Positions 10,822-23,090 are shown, counted from the stretch's first letter. The stretch: DNA of 64,000 nucleotides from Coenobita brevimanus (GCA_032717465.1 CM064713.1:15014203-15078202), one strand, 5' to 3'. The notes: generated from the sequence alone by a model not told the origin. Program-made: numbers and translations.

Positions 10822-11860
10822 AATCCACAAAACACATACTAAGTGGCATTTTCATCTCATTAGCTTGTTGCATTAGATGCCTTACAATAAAAATCTGATC
10901 ATTACAACCTCGACCTTTTCTAAATCCCGCTTGTTCTTCTCTTAAAATTTTATCAATTACTGGCTCTATTCTCCCTTTCCTTGGGGGAAGCAGCCTAGGT
11001 ATATAGATAGATAGATTCTGTTCAACAAGATTTTGGAAAAAACTTTTGCAACTACAGGTGTCAAAGTTATCCCCCTCCAATTGCCACACACACTTAAATC
11101 TCCCTTTTTTGGTATTTTTATAATCACTCCATTTTTCCACTCTTCTGGAATTCCACCATTATCCCAAGCCACATTAAAAAGTTTCAAAAGCGCATTCATC
11201 AACTCGTCATTTTCCACCTTAAGCATTTCAGGGAATATTCCATCCTCTCCTGGGGCCTGAAAGTTCTTTAACTCCTTTATAGAATTTGCTACCTCTTCCA
11301 AAGTTATATCCCCTGTTTCTATCCGCAAATCTCTCTCGGCTGGGAAAATGTCCTCTTCAGCTGGGATTGGTCTATTTAGAACAGATTCAAAGTGCTCTTT
11401 CCATCTTCCTTTTATATCCAAATCTTTAGTCATCAAATTACCATTTCTATCTCGTACAGGTATTTCCTTCCTTCTCTTTTCAGTCCCTGTTAACTCCTTT
11501 ATGGCCTGATACGCTGCTCTTGTGCTCTGACCGTCATTTTTACTTAATTTAATTTCTGTCTCTGTCGCCTTTTCATCATATAGTCTCCTCTTATCACGTC
11601 TAACGAGTCTTTTTACTTCAGAATGTAAACTCCGGTACTTTGCTCTAAGTACTTCAACTACCTGGCCATCAGCATATTGTTCTTCACTTCTTAACTTAGC
11701 CTCTTTCCTTTTCTGAATTGCATTCCATGTTTCATCTGACATCCACTTTTTCCTTCTCATTTTTCCTTTTTTCTTAATAGTAACCTTAGCACTCTCATGC
11801 AAAACCTCTTTTACCTCTCTCCACATTTGATTAATATCATTGTCTTCAAATTCCATAAAA
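10822..11860 (-). mobile_element. RTE-type LINE fragment (family 2), truncated at both ends
   Basis: Minus strand. A frame from 11857 to 10966 reads MWREVKEVLHESAKVTIKK, RRKKWMSDETWNAIQKR, KEIPVRDRNGNLMTKD, APGEDGIFPEML and KKGDLSVCGNWRGI, the linker and first RT motifs. After a short insertion containing GATA units (about 10975-11020) the RT resumes in another frame with EEQAGFRKGRGCNDQIFIVR and MCFVDF, where it stops at the junction with gypsy G2. It is the same family as the LINE at 57743-59885, whose RT continues FVDFEKAFDS. Endonuclease and the RT palm with YADD are missing. Confidence 0.8.
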
Positions 11861-11920
11861 AAAAAAAAATACCGTGGGTGATCGACCGTCACCTTGCAGT
11901 ATAAACATACCTTAGTACTT

Positions 11921-11921
<1 letters not shown>

Positions 11922-11968
<47 letters not shown>
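11922..11968. repeat. CA microsatellite
   Basis: About 23 uninterrupted CA units next to the 5' end of the family-2 LINE fragment. Confidence 0.95.
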
Positions 11969-11969
<1 letters not shown>

Positions 11970-12059
11970 GTCTACGCGAATGTTTACGGTGGATTATGTT
12001 TGTAGTATTTCGCAGTTTTGTGTGAAAAAGCTGTGACTGACAGTAGCATTTTATAAGTA

Positions 12060-12240
12060 GGGTATTGAGGAAACCTAAGATAAAACTGGCTGAGTTTACC
12101 TTAGGTTACTGACTTTGCTTAAGGTTAGATTAGGTGAGGTTACTTTAGGTTACTGAAGTTATTTAAGTTTAGATTGGTTGATGTTACATTAGGTTGCTGA
12201 GGCCACTTAAGGTTAGACAAGAGCTTCGCAATCGTATTAG
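12060..12240. repeat. Degenerate TTAGGTTAC-like repeats
   Basis: Variants of AGGTTAGATTAGGTGAGG and TTTAGGTTACTGA recur, and similar text appears at 13600-13700. This resembles the interstitial TTAGG-rich sequence common in arthropod genomes but is too degenerate to be telomeric. Confidence 0.45.
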
Positions 12241-12457
12241 GCCAGTAGGCCACTCAGCATTTGCTCATGCGGTGTTGCAGGAATATTCATGGATAATCCT
12301 CGACGCATTCCGTGCAAAGTAAAATACATGGGAACAATGAGGGGTCAAAGCATCCCTTTACAAAATTTCAATTTACATGAAACTGAAAAGGGCCCATGAC
12401 CGAACTGCACCCACCCTGCCAGTATTAATCGAAAACCCTTTTTCCAGTATCATCTGC

Positions 12458-12460
<3 letters not shown>

Positions 12461-12524
<64 letters not shown>
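12461..12524. repeat. CA microsatellite
   Basis: About 32 CA units inside the first tandem segment. Confidence 0.95.
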
Positions 12525-12526
<2 letters not shown>

Positions 12527-12861
12527 AGAATTAGAGCATAGTAAACAAGTAACTCGCAGCTCCATCTGGCCACTTAGCACTTAAGCAAATAAGAACCGTT
12601 TCTGAACCGCTCTTTACTGTGCTTGCAACCAACGACTTACGCGTTGATGCAGGAGCAAGCACTTCAAGAAGCACTTGCTTACTCATAGTTCTATGGAACT
12701 ATGGAACCGTATTTTTTGCGAAATGTAACACCAATGGGGACACTCGTTAGGAGGCAAAACTTCATTCTGAATATTTCAATTAACATGAATTGGAAACAGG
12801 TCCATCTCTGATTCAGTTCAAACTATTGTGTCGACTTTCATGGAAATTCTTTTTCCAGTTT

Positions 12862-12862
<1 letters not shown>

Positions 12863-12917
<55 letters not shown>
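12863..12917. repeat. CA microsatellite, left of SINE
   Basis: About 27 CA units that end directly at the first base of the SINE. Confidence 0.95.
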
Positions 12918-12918
<1 letters not shown>

Positions 12919-13168
12919 GCTCGCTGGTGCAGTGGTAACGCTCTCGCTTGCCAACTGGTGGACGGGAGTTCGCGCCTCGCTCAGGTTGCGAAAAGTTTCA
13001 CTGACGAAGTGGGCGGTTACTGTCCCCCTTGAGCAAGGGGACGGGTGTGTGCGTGTGTGAAGGTCACAGCCTTGTCCTTAGATCGGACTATATGAGCTCT
13101 CAGCTCCCTTCCGGGAGGGTAAAAGCTGACGATCACGATCATCAAAGTGATCCTGACCGACCCGGTGA

Positions 13169-13172
<4 letters not shown>
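12918..13172 (+). mobile_element. tRNA-derived SINE, copy 1
   Basis: A 255 bp unit starting CGCTCGCTGGTGCAGTGG. Its head holds an A-box-like TGGTGCAGTGG and a B-box-like GAGTTCGCGCC about 35 bp further on, the internal RNA polymerase III promoter of a tRNA. The body includes AAAAGCTGACGATCACGA and ends GACCCGGTGAATT. The same unit, with about ten differences, is at 50938-51192, so this is a mobile family and fairly young. Both ends are in CA repeats. Confidence 0.85.

Positions 13173-13238
<66 letters not shown>
13172..13238. repeat. CA microsatellite, right of SINE
   Basis: About 33 CA units starting directly at the 3' end of the SINE. Confidence 0.95.
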
Positions 13239-13241
<3 letters not shown>

Positions 13242-13600
13242 TTATAGTATGCAGGAATATTGGACAAACGATTTCCCGTTCTACCTGGCCATTCAGCACG
13301 TGCCCAAGTGAGAGCCGTTTCTGGACCAAGCTTCCCTTGGCTCAAAACCAATGATTTGTAAAGCAATGCAGGAGGAAGTCCTATGCAGTCCTATTGGGCG
13401 GTTCAGATGTAAAACCTATGGTAACAATTAGAGATTCAAAGCACCCCTTTAAAAAATTTCAGTGGACATGAAAGTGAAACGAGCCCATCTGTGACGCAGT
13501 TGCAACCATCCTGGGAAGCTTCATGGCAGTCCTTTGTCCAGCTTCGGCTTCATTACCCACACACACAGACCAACCCCCGAGATTAGAGTACTTAGGATTT

Positions 13601-14189
13601 GGTGAGGTTACCTTTAGGTACTGAGGTTACTTTCGGGTAGAATTACATTATGTGAGATTACGTTAGAACAGCTGATTAAGTTGGGTTCTGTCAGAGCAGG
13701 TGAGATATGGTTCGACACAGAGCGTTATGTACTTTTTTTCTAACCGTTTCTGAAGCAAAAACAAAATTTAGTCCAGTCAAATTAAGAAAAATAAATGCAA
13801 AAATTTATAAGAAGCTGAAAATTGGTATATACCTTCCTTAGTCCTCTAGAAATAGCATATCAAAAGTCCCCATTAATCCACCCTGAGCTTCGTCCTCCAT
13901 CTTGGAAAATGATCGCCAAATTTTCGTTTTTCGCTATTTTCGTGGAAACGGTTGGTCTGATGAAAAAAGCTGTAGAATACATAATTAAAAAGCATTAAAT
14001 TCTCTACAATAAAGGTTCTATGCATTTTTTCTCTCTACGAGTGATCATTTTAAAGATATTCTTTTTTTTTTTTTGTGCTGATCTAGACATAGTTTATTCA
14101 CTTCCTTTCTGTTGTGTATCAGTCATTGTTTGCTTTATATTTACTGTATATTGGTACTGTCATAGAAGCTCAGTTTTCCCTCTGTTTTC
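13601..14189. other. Non-coding stretch upstream of the orphan gene
   Basis: AT-rich, no convincing reading frame. It ends in a pyrimidine tract, so part may be the intron and 5' untranslated region of the gene that follows. Confidence 0.4.
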
Positions 14190-14195
14190 TTTCAG
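14170..14195 (+). other. Possible 3' splice site
   Basis: TTCCCTCTGTTTTCTTTCAG is a textbook polypyrimidine tract plus AG. The first ATG of the orphan reading frame follows 14 bases later at 14210. A matching donor was not identified. Confidence 0.4.
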
Positions 14196-14979
14196 AATAT
14201 TGTGTAGAAATGGTGGGAAGAACAGAACAAAGTAGTTTATGTCCAGTTTGTGAAGACAGCTTGGAAGAGGGTGAAACTGTCTATGTTAAGAACGGCATTT
14301 CAACGCTTGTTGAAGTTAGTAAGAAGAGAGGAGATAATAAATGGCAGTAGTGGACTAGTTTAACAGCTGTATAAGTACATGTTCAGTGCAGAAAAGACTA
14401 TACAAGAGAAAAGTGTGTTACAACTGCTACAAGAAAGGACACAACTAACCAACTGAAAAAAGAGTCGCCTATTGTGCAGAAACTAAGGTCAAGGCAAGCT
14501 AAATTTAATTTTAAGAAACACTGTGTATTTTGCTTTGTAGTTTGTTGTAGTGAAACAGAGTAGAAAAAAACTTTCAGTAGACGCCAGAAGATACGTGAAG
14601 TGATGACTTTAGAGTTCAGGAAAAACGTGTTGGATAAAACTAGTGAGCGAAAACATGAATGGGGCAAAAAAGCAAAAGCGGTGGTAGATGGTGTTCAGTG
14701 TTTAGTCGCAGAAGAAGCTAGATACCATGAATCATGTTGCTGAAAGTTTTTCTCTGTGAAAAATCAGCAGGTAAATCCATCGGGCAAACGTGGACGACCG
14801 AAGATGTAGTAACTGCCTTTGAGAAAGTCTGTTCCTGCACGGAAGATAAGGAACACTGTCACTTTACTTTGCAGGAATTGATGGATGTGATGCATCTGAA
14901 CAAATCCTGCCAGATGAGTGCAAAATATCTGAAAACAAAATTAGAAGAAAAGTACGGAGGAGATATAACCAACCTCCAT

Positions 14980-15000
14980 AAAAAAAAAAAAAAAAAAAAA
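14980..15000. repeat. Poly(A) run
   Basis: Twenty-one A residues inside the broken orphan gene, which put its frame out. Confidence 0.9.
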
Positions 15001-15105
15001 TCAGGACACAAAATACTAAGTAATCCTTGGTATAACGAAAGGATTGATAATGAGGAAGAAGAACGACTGAGGATTGTTAGAATTGCAGCAGTTATAATTA
15101 AAGAG

Positions 15106-15113
15106 GACATTAA
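15106..15113. other. Target-site duplication, left (LINE copy A)
   Basis: GACATTAA, identical to 17258-17265. Confidence 0.8.
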
Positions 15114-17257
15114 GTATAAGAGAGAAGTGGAGGAACGACTGGGCAAATATGAATTGGAGCAGATGGGGGACGTGGAAGGTGTGTGCAGGATATTCACAGA
15201 AGAAATATGTGCAGCATGTCATGTGGTGTGTGGGATGAAGAGAAGACGGAGGGGTGTGCAAGGAACAGCGTGGTGGAATGAAGAGGTAAGACAGGCTGTG
15301 GCACAAAAGAAGACAGCATACAATGAATGGATGAGAAATAGGGGCGTGGAAGAAGTTGAGAGGCGGAAGAGAGAGTTATATGTAGAAAGAAAGAGAGAGG
15401 TGAAAAGATTAGTATGAGAGAGTAAGACAAGAGCGGATGAGCAATTTGGAAGGAACTTGAGTGTAAAGTGGAGGGACTGTAAGAAAATGTTCTAGAAAGA
15501 GGTGAAAAGAGTAAGACAGGGTGGAAGTGAAGTTAGCAGGGGAGTGAAAGATAAAAATGGTAGATTACTAGTGGAGAAGGGAGAAAAAGTGAGCAGAAGG
15601 AGAGAACACTTCAAGGAATTGTTGAATATAGAGGATGGAAGCAATGAGAGTATAAGTGGCTGATGAATGGCTGGGAGAAGGAGGGAGGTGAGAAGACAGG
15701 AAGAAATCAGTGGGATAGAGGTTGTGGAAGCAATGAAGAAAGTTAAATTGGGGAAAGCCCCAGGAATTGATGGAGTGTGTGGTGAAATGGTGAAGTATGG
15801 GGGAGAGATAGTAGTAGAATGGATGTGGAAGATGTGCAGATTGGCCTGGGAGGAAGGTAGAGTCCCGGAGGATTGGAAGTCAGGTATAATTATTCCCTTG
15901 TACAAAGGGAAAGGGGAAAAAGAAGTGTGTGGTAGTCATAGGGGCATCTGTCTTCATTGTATAATAGGAAAAGTGTATGGTAGGATAATTATTGACAGAG
16001 TTAGAGAAAGAACAGAGGAATTAGTTGGAGAAGAACAGGGAGGCTTTAGGAAGGGAAGAGGTTGTGTAGATCAGATATTCATTCTTAGATCTTTAGTGGA
16101 AAAGTTTCTAGAGAAGGGAAAGAAGTTGTATGTGGCTTTCATGGATTTGGAGAAAGCATATGACAGGGTGGATAGACAAGGATTGTGGAAAGTATTAAGA
16201 ATATATGGAGTAGATGGGAAGTTGATGAATGCTGTGAAGAGTATGTATGATGGTGCTAAGGCTGCAGTGCATGTGGATGGTGAACTGAGTGAATTTTTCT
16301 CTTTGAAGGTTGGGTTGAAACAGGGATGTGTCATGTCTCCATGGTTGTTCAATCTGTACATGGATGGGGTAATAAAAGAGGTACAAGGTAGGGTAGTGGA
16401 TGTTGGAGTGGCCCTGGTGAGAGAGGGTAGTGTTTGGAAACTCCCTGTACTGTTGTTTGCAGATGATACTGTGTTGTTGAGTGAAGACGAAGGAGAGCTG
16501 CAAGGCTTGGTGGATGAGTTTGGGAGAGTGTGTAAGAAACGGAATCTAAAGGTGAATGTAGGGAAAAGTAAAGTGATGGTCTTTGAGAGAGGTGAAGTCA
16601 GTGAATGTACAGCGAGGTTGGATGGTGAGGAATTGGAAAATGTGAGTACGTTTAAGTACTTGGGTAGTGTGATCAGTAAGGATGGAGGTTTGGAGGGTGA
16701 AGTGCTTGAAAGGGTACAGCAGGGAAGAAAGGTTGCTGGTTCCTTGAAAGCAGTGATAAGAAGCAGGGAAGTGAGCATGGAAGTGAAAAAGTTACTACAT
16801 GACAGTATTGTGATACCAACTCTAACGTATGGAAGTGAAGCTTGGACGTTGCTGGAAGGACACAAGTCAAGAGTGAGAGCAGTGGAAATGAGTTATTTAA
16901 GAGGAGCCTGTGGAGTCACATGGAGAGACAGGCTGACAAATGAGGATATAAAGGAGCGTTGTGGTGTGGATGTGGATGTGATAGGAAGCGTTATGAGGAA
17001 CACACTGAGGTGGTTTGGCCATGTGGAAAGGATGGAGGGTGAAAGACTGACGAAGAGAGTGTGTGTGAGTGAGGTGGAGGGGGGAAGAGGGAGGGGGAGG
17101 CCGAGGATGAGATGGAGGGATGGGGTGGAGAGGTATATGAGAGAGGGGGGTGTGAGTTGGGAGCAGGGCAGTGAAATGGCGGGGGGCAGGGCGACGTGGA
17201 GGCGATTTGTTTGTGGCCACCGCGAACGGGATTGAGGCGTCTGGCAATAGATAGATA
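15114..17257 (+). mobile_element. LINE family 1, copy A (5'-truncated)
   Basis: A non-LTR retrotransposon copy starting in the endonuclease-RT linker (YKREVEERLGKYELEQMG) and ending in the family's conserved 3' terminus GGCGTCTGGCAATA followed by three GATA units. It is flanked by GACATTAA at 15106-15113 and 17258-17265, an 8 bp target-site duplication. The insertion splits the orphan gene. 5' truncation and a short-repeat tail instead of poly(A) fit target-primed reverse transcription by an RTE/CR1-like element. Stops at about 15416, 15495 and 15661 break the linker, but the RT is open. Confidence 0.9.
15667..17235 (+). CDS. Reverse transcriptase of LINE family 1, copy A
   Basis: An open frame of 522 codons covering the full RT. 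It contains KAPGIDGVCGEM (motif 1), SGIIIPLYKGKGEK, EEQGGFRKGRGCVDQIF (motif 2), AFMDLEKAYDRVDR with the first catalytic Asp, GLKQGCVMSPWLFNLYMDGV, and LLFADDTVLLSE with the catalytic DD. The C-terminal region has [12 protein letters not shown] and [18 protein letters not shown], the arginine-rich tail common in RTE/CR1/jockey-type elements. No RNase H is present. The ATG shown is arbitrary; in an intact element the frame would continue from the upstream endonuclease, which this copy lacks. Confidence 0.85.
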   Translation: MAGRRREVRRQEEISGIEVVEAMKKVKLGKAPGIDGVCGEMVKYGGEIVVEWMWKMCRLAWEEGRVPEDWKSGIIIPLYKGKGEKEVCGSHRGICLHCIIGKVYGRIIIDRVRERTEELVGEEQGGFRKGRGCVDQIFILRSLVEKFLEKGKKLYVAFMDLEKAYDRVDRQGLWKVLRIYGVDGKLMNAVKSMYDGAKAAVHVDGELSEFFSLKVGLKQGCVMSPWLFNLYMDGVIKEVQGRVVDVGVALVREGSVWKLPVLLFADDTVLLSEDEGELQGLVDEFGRVCKKRNLKVNVGKSKVMVFERGEVSECTARLDGEELENVSTFKYLGSVISKDGGLEGEVLERVQQGRKVAGSLKAVIRSREVSMEVKKLLHDSIVIPTLTYGSEAWTLLEGHKSRVRAVEMSYLRGACGVTWRDRLTNEDIKERCGVDVDVIGSVMRNTLRWFGHVERMEGERLTKRVCVSEVEGGRGRGRPRMRWRDGVERYMREGGVSWEQGSEMAGGRATWRRFVCGHRERD

Positions 17258-17265
17258 GACATTAA
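17258..17265. other. Target-site duplication, right (LINE copy A)
   Basis: GACATTAA directly after the GATA tail, identical to 15106-15113. Confidence 0.8.
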
Positions 17266-18637
17266 ATGATGTCGAGAACAATATACCTGATTCTCTTCAG
17301 CTGTTACTACATGATTTAATTGAAAAAGACGGAAAAGGAGACACAGAAAACAGATTTTTTTTTTTTTTTTTTTTTTTTTATGTGTCCGACTCTGGGCAAA
17401 GGCTTCAGGGCCCATAACTCGGGGGCAGTAGCCTATCCCAAGGCCCAGTAGTCCTCCTACACCTCCACATGTCATACAGGTTATGTACTGCGATAGCTCA
17501 TTCAGTCCTATAAGAAGTGCGACCAAGGGCTTTCATCTCTCCTATTCTACTCGGAGTTGCTGTTTATGTACATAGGAAATTTGGATCTAGACTCCTGGTG
17601 CATATTCTTCATAAATATGGCTTCTCTACAGGATATAATGAAGCACAACTCTTCGAAGCTTCCTGCATGAAATCTACCCCACCTACTGTTCTGGCTGATA
17701 GTTTCATACAGTTTGTGTTTGATAACGCAGATTTTGATGTGCGTACTATAGATGGATATCACACATTTCACAGCATGGGGGGCACTGAATGTGTAACACC
17801 AGCAGGATCGATGGCTAAATGAGACTTCATTGAAAGACTTAAGAAAATGCCATCCGTAAAAGAAATTTCTTCATGTTCATCTATACCAGTGAAACCCTTC
17901 ATGAGTCATTGTGAAAGTGGGCTGAAAAGTGTTGAAATTGAGGATCTGAGAAAACTTAAATCATTTGCTTTTGATACACTCTTAATATCATCTTGTCAGC
18001 TGTTATGGATGAGTGGAAAGTGGCTGAAATTTCAGGGTTTTCCACATTGGCATGGTTTTATGGAGGCTGTCACCAGCAGTGAGGACTATGATACAGCGTC
18101 CATTCGCTTCTTGCCCTTCCTAAATTGAAAAGCGACCTCTTCTGACGCAATTAACAGTGTGTTACATTTTGCAGCTGACATATGTAGAAAGGAGAATAAG
18201 AGTGTGACGTGTGTTACCTTTGACCAGCCATTATATTGGAAGGCAAGAGAAATTTTGTCTTCTTCTGAAAACAGCTTGAATTTAGGTAATGTTTTCTTGC
18301 GGCTAGACGGCTTCCACTTGTTAATGTCATTTATGAGCTCCGTTGGGTACATCATGACTGGTGGTGGATTTAAGGAAGTGTGGGAGACTGTTTATGCTCC
18401 TAAATCCACTGAAAAAATGATGACAGGACATAGCTTTGCCAGAGCTGTTCGAGCACACCAGATAACACATGCTGCACTGGGCCAACTCCTTTTAGATGAC
18501 ATGACAACAATCTCCAGTGAGGATAAAACAGAAGTGCAAACCATGCTGCAGCAGTACGAAAATCATACTTAGGCAGCAGCATCAGTAAGGGAATCACCTG
18601 CAGCATGTAATATTGTAAGGGAATTTAACATATCTTA
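17266..18637 (+). pseudogene. Orphan multi-copy-type gene, 3' part (broken)
   Basis: Continues the gene begun at 14210: NDVENNIPDSLQLLLHDLI, then after an inserted retroposon VRPRAFISPILLGVAVYVHR, KYGFSTGYNEAQLFEASC, FVFDNADFDVRTIDGYHTFH, MGGTECVTPAG, and from 18159 LHFAADICRKENKSVTCVTF, DQPLYWKAREIL, RLDGFHLLMSFMSSVGYIM and TGHSFARAVRAHQITHAAL. In-frame stops occur at about 17511, 17820 and 18126. The sequence is cut at about 18637 by a LINE. The well-conserved DNADFDVRTIDG and LRLDGFHLLMSF stretches suggest the family is under selection elsewhere. Function unknown. Confidence 0.5.
17355..17480 (-). mobile_element. Poly(A)-tailed retroposed fragment
   Basis: A 25 bp T-run at 17355-17379 is the poly(A) tail of a minus-strand insert reading GGGCCTTGGGATAGGCTACT up to CAGAGTCGGACACAT before the A-tail. 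It interrupts the orphan gene. The 5' limit is uncertain. Confidence 0.45.
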
Positions 18638-19986
<1,349 letters not shown>

Positions 19987-20008
19987 GCTGCTGCTGCTGC
20001 TGCTGCTG
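19987..20008. repeat. GCT trinucleotide repeat at a tail-to-tail LINE junction
   Basis: Seven GCT units. Read on the plus strand they are the tail of the LINE to the left; read on the minus strand (AGC) they are the tail of the inverted LINE to the right. Confidence 0.85.
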
Positions 20009-22640
20009 ATATATGCTGAACAAATGCCTACTCCTGCCTTTTCCACGAATGCCTTGGCTGAGCCAATGTCTGTCACGTTTTGCCCGCGAGCTTCGCAGTT
20101 TTATCCCTCCACCACCTGTCTGGCCTTTTCTGTCACGCTTAAAATCTCCTGGCGTCCAGTCAGTTAGCCTATTGCTCCATCGGTTATCCCTTATTCTTGC
20201 TACATGACCAGCCCACTTCCATTTCTGTTCTTGTATAACTTCATTAATGTCTATGACTTTAGTCTGCTCTCTCACCCAAATTGATCTTTTCGTGTCCCTT
20301 AAAGATATTCTCAACACTGACCTTTTCATTGCCCTTTGAGAACGGATTAGTTGATTTCCATAAATTTTTTCAGTTTTCAGGACTCTCAACCGTGCGTCAT
20401 AACTGGGATTATATACATATGTTTTATATACTTTTCGTCTCATACATATTGAGAAGCTACATTTCATTAAGTCTCTGTGTTTACCGAAAGCTTTCCATCC
20501 GATAGTACTGCGTCTTTTTGTTTCGTTATCATGGTCTGTCGTGAGTTTCAGTACCCGCTCATAGTAACTGTAGCCTACTCTTCGCGTACTTCTTCGCTTA
20601 TTCTGATGACCCTCTTTAGTGTATTTGAATTAAACATTGCATTATTTTTACTCCGGTTCATATTTTGCCCTACTTAGAGACATTCTTTATTTAGGTCATT
20701 TAACATTTGCAAGGTCTCTGCTGCTTCTGATATTAGGACAATATCATCTTCAAATTTTAAATGGTTTACGTTTTCTCCATATGTTTTCTCCTGTTCCTTC
20801 CCAGTCTAACTTTCTGAGAATACTTTCTAGTCATGCTGTAAATAATTTTAGTAAAATTGTACCTCCTTGATGCACGCCCTTCTCAATCTTAACTTGTTCT
20901 TAGTCTGTACATAATTTAACTGTAGCAGTTTCGTCTCTATAAATGTTTTCGAGCAGTTTTACGATGTTCGCATTTTCTCCTTGTTCACACAATGAATTTA
21001 TAATTGCTATGTGCCCCACTGATTCGAAAACCTTTTTGTAATGAACAAATCCTAAGCACAGTGGTTTATCATATTCTGTAGTTTTCTCAATTAGCTTATT
21101 CAATGATTCATTGCGTTAGATGATCAGTGGTCGAATACGCACTTCGGAGACCTGCCAGTTGACGAGATTAATTTTCTTCCAAATTTTTTGTTATTCTGCT
21201 TGTAAGGACTTTAGTGAAGAGTTTGTAAATAGCTGGTAGTAAGTCAGTAGGTGGATAGCTACTAAGATCTTTTGAATTGATTTTTTTTTTTTTTTTGTAA
21301 AACATAATAACTATTGAACTTCAGAATGTGCGGGGAATTTTCTTCATCCTTATATAATGAGTAAATAAATGGACGAACCTGTTTTGCACAGTACTTGTAC
21401 TCCTGCATCCGAAAGTAAATCTCCTAATATTCCATCTTCTCCTAGGGCTTTCCCTCTTTTCATAATTTTAAGAGAAATGTTTACTTCCTGTGGTGTTACC
21501 TGAGGTGTCAGCTGAAAGGTTAACTATTGGTACTCTTGTCTTTGATGAATGCAGTTCTTTGTAAATTTCTTGAACTCTCTTCACCATCCTGTCTTGGATT
21601 TCATCATTTCATCGTTTTTGCTCTTCAGTGTAATAGTTTGGGTCTATCCTAGTGCTATTTTACTTCGAACCAGTTTCAAATATTTTCCTTTTTTGATGAT
21701 TTCCTTGATCTGATTCATGTTTCTCCATTTTTTCTTCCCTCTGTCTCTTGTTGATAAGCTTATTTAATTCCGCCTTTTTTTGTGTTATCTTTGTTTTCAT
21801 CGCCTTTCTTCTTTTCTTGAGCTCGAGGGTCATTTTTTAATACTTGTTAGCTTTGGATGTATTAGGTTTCCGTACCACCTCCGCTGATTCTCTTAGCAGT
21901 TTTGTTAATCTGTTAGTCATCTCATCAGAATCACAGTCAGCATAACTTAGAGCCTGAGATTTGTTCATTATTTGTAACCGAAAGTTTTTTTTTTTGTTTC
22001 TTAGTTTTATTGGGCACACGTTTCTGTTTTTAATCATCTTTCCTTCCTTCACTTCTAAAATAGAATCTGGTTGTGCAACCCACCATTCTATGGTCATTTC
22101 CTGTATTTACTTTGTTGATATCTGTGACATTTATGATCATGTTATTCTTATGTATTATAATGAAGTCACTTTCATTTATTGTTTCTTCATTAGGACTTCT
22201 CCAGGTCCATTTTTCATGTTCTTTGGTGAAAGAATGTTTTCATTATTTGCATGTTATACATTTCAGCAAAATTTACTACCATTTCACCTGTCATTCCCTT
22301 CTTCCACTCCGAATTTTGCCATACATGCTTCTCCATTTTTCGGTTTGCCAACTTTTCAATTAAGTCTCCCTTGAGTATAGTATAATGTGGTCTTTTATTT
22401 TTACATATTCTGGGAGATGTCGTTAAATAATGTTTCTATTCCATTGTGTTTCAAGGCGTCGGTTGATATATTACTTTCAGGTTGTATCTTTTGCCTAGTC
22501 TAATTACAGTCAATGCTACTTTGTCAGGTACTTTGGTGAAATTATCAATGTTCTCTGCAAGATATTAGTTAATAGTAATCCAACACCATTAACTCTTTCA
22601 TTTTCTGTAATAAAATAGGTGGTTGCTGTCTTGGAGCCGA
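20009..22640 (-). mobile_element. SR2/RTE-like LINE (family 3), inverted copy
   Basis: Minus strand, 3' end at 20009. The C-terminus reads KWKWAGHVARIRDNRWSNRL and TDWTPGDFK. Further upstream are LCLGFVHYKKVFESVGH (about 21050), SLLPAIYKLFTK (about 21200), the linker around 21500-21830, and endonuclease remnants near 22100-22200 (RWTWRSPNEE, NHRMVGC-like). It is longer than the plus-strand copy but full of stops. The 5' limit near 22640 is approximate. Confidence 0.7.
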
Positions 22641-22796
22641 ATTAATCAGACATACAATATCCCAATCAGACATACAATATCCCAACTAATGATTTCTAAT
22701 TCAGACATTAAGGCATCAAGTTTGTAATCTAACACTGTGTGTGAAGATCATGATGGATTTCATTTTATTTAATGTACCGGTCTCTGTCTTACAATA

Positions 22797-23034
22797 TGAT
22801 TTGTAGGTTCTTGTAGTGAAGTTTTGTAGATCAGTTATACAGATATTAGACTTGTGGACGAGCGGTTGTTATACTTGAGTAGTTCTCTAAAGTAAATAAT
22901 CTTCGTTATCTTTTTGTCATGCAATGACAGGAGAGGTAAAGATGAGTATGGGACTATTTTTATTTGTCTTGGAAATATTAACAAAGTCTCTCACACACGA
23001 GTGAAGTATAGAGTCCCGCGAGCTAACCTCCCTG

Positions 23035-23090
<56 letters not shown>

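Larger units (their letters stand above)
12300..13600. repeat. Three diverged tandem segments, each with a CA repeat
   Basis: Related blocks start near 12310, 12725 and 13395. Each has a version of CAAAATTTCAATTTACATGAA, then a phrase meaning a CCCATC-type run, then TTTTCCAG followed by CA units. The downstream parts (12540-12700 and 13250-13390) also match, sharing CTGGCCA.TTAGCAC and CCGTTTCTG. The unit is roughly 400-450 bp once the SINE is discounted. Confidence 0.6.
14210..15113 (+). pseudogene. Orphan multi-copy-type gene, 5' part (broken)
   Basis: Begins MVGRTEQSSLCPVCEDSLEE, a Cys-pair segment (CPVC), then VHVQCRKDYTREKC, FKKHCVFCFVVCC, SRRQKIREVMTLEFRKNVLD and VAEEARYHESCC, all suggestive of zinc binding. 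Further on come WTTEDVVTAFEKVC, ELMDVMHLNKSCQM and KYLKTKLEEKYGGDI. Several stops and frame changes occur, including a 21 bp A-run at 14980. The reading resumes as NPWYNERIDNEEEERLRIVR up to 15113, where a LINE interrupts it. The 3' part is at 17258. I recall similar long uncharacterised proteins with CXC clusters in cnidarian, fish and arthropod gene predictions but cannot name a family. It may be a transposon-borne or expanded host gene. Confidence 0.5.

Noticed and set aside
12060..12240. Telomeric TTAGG array
   Set aside because: Too degenerate and irregular for a telomere; no continuous TTAGG run.
12918..12992. Functional tRNA gene
   Set aside because: A- and B-box present, but no convincing acceptor pairing, and the unit continues as a 255 bp SINE found twice.
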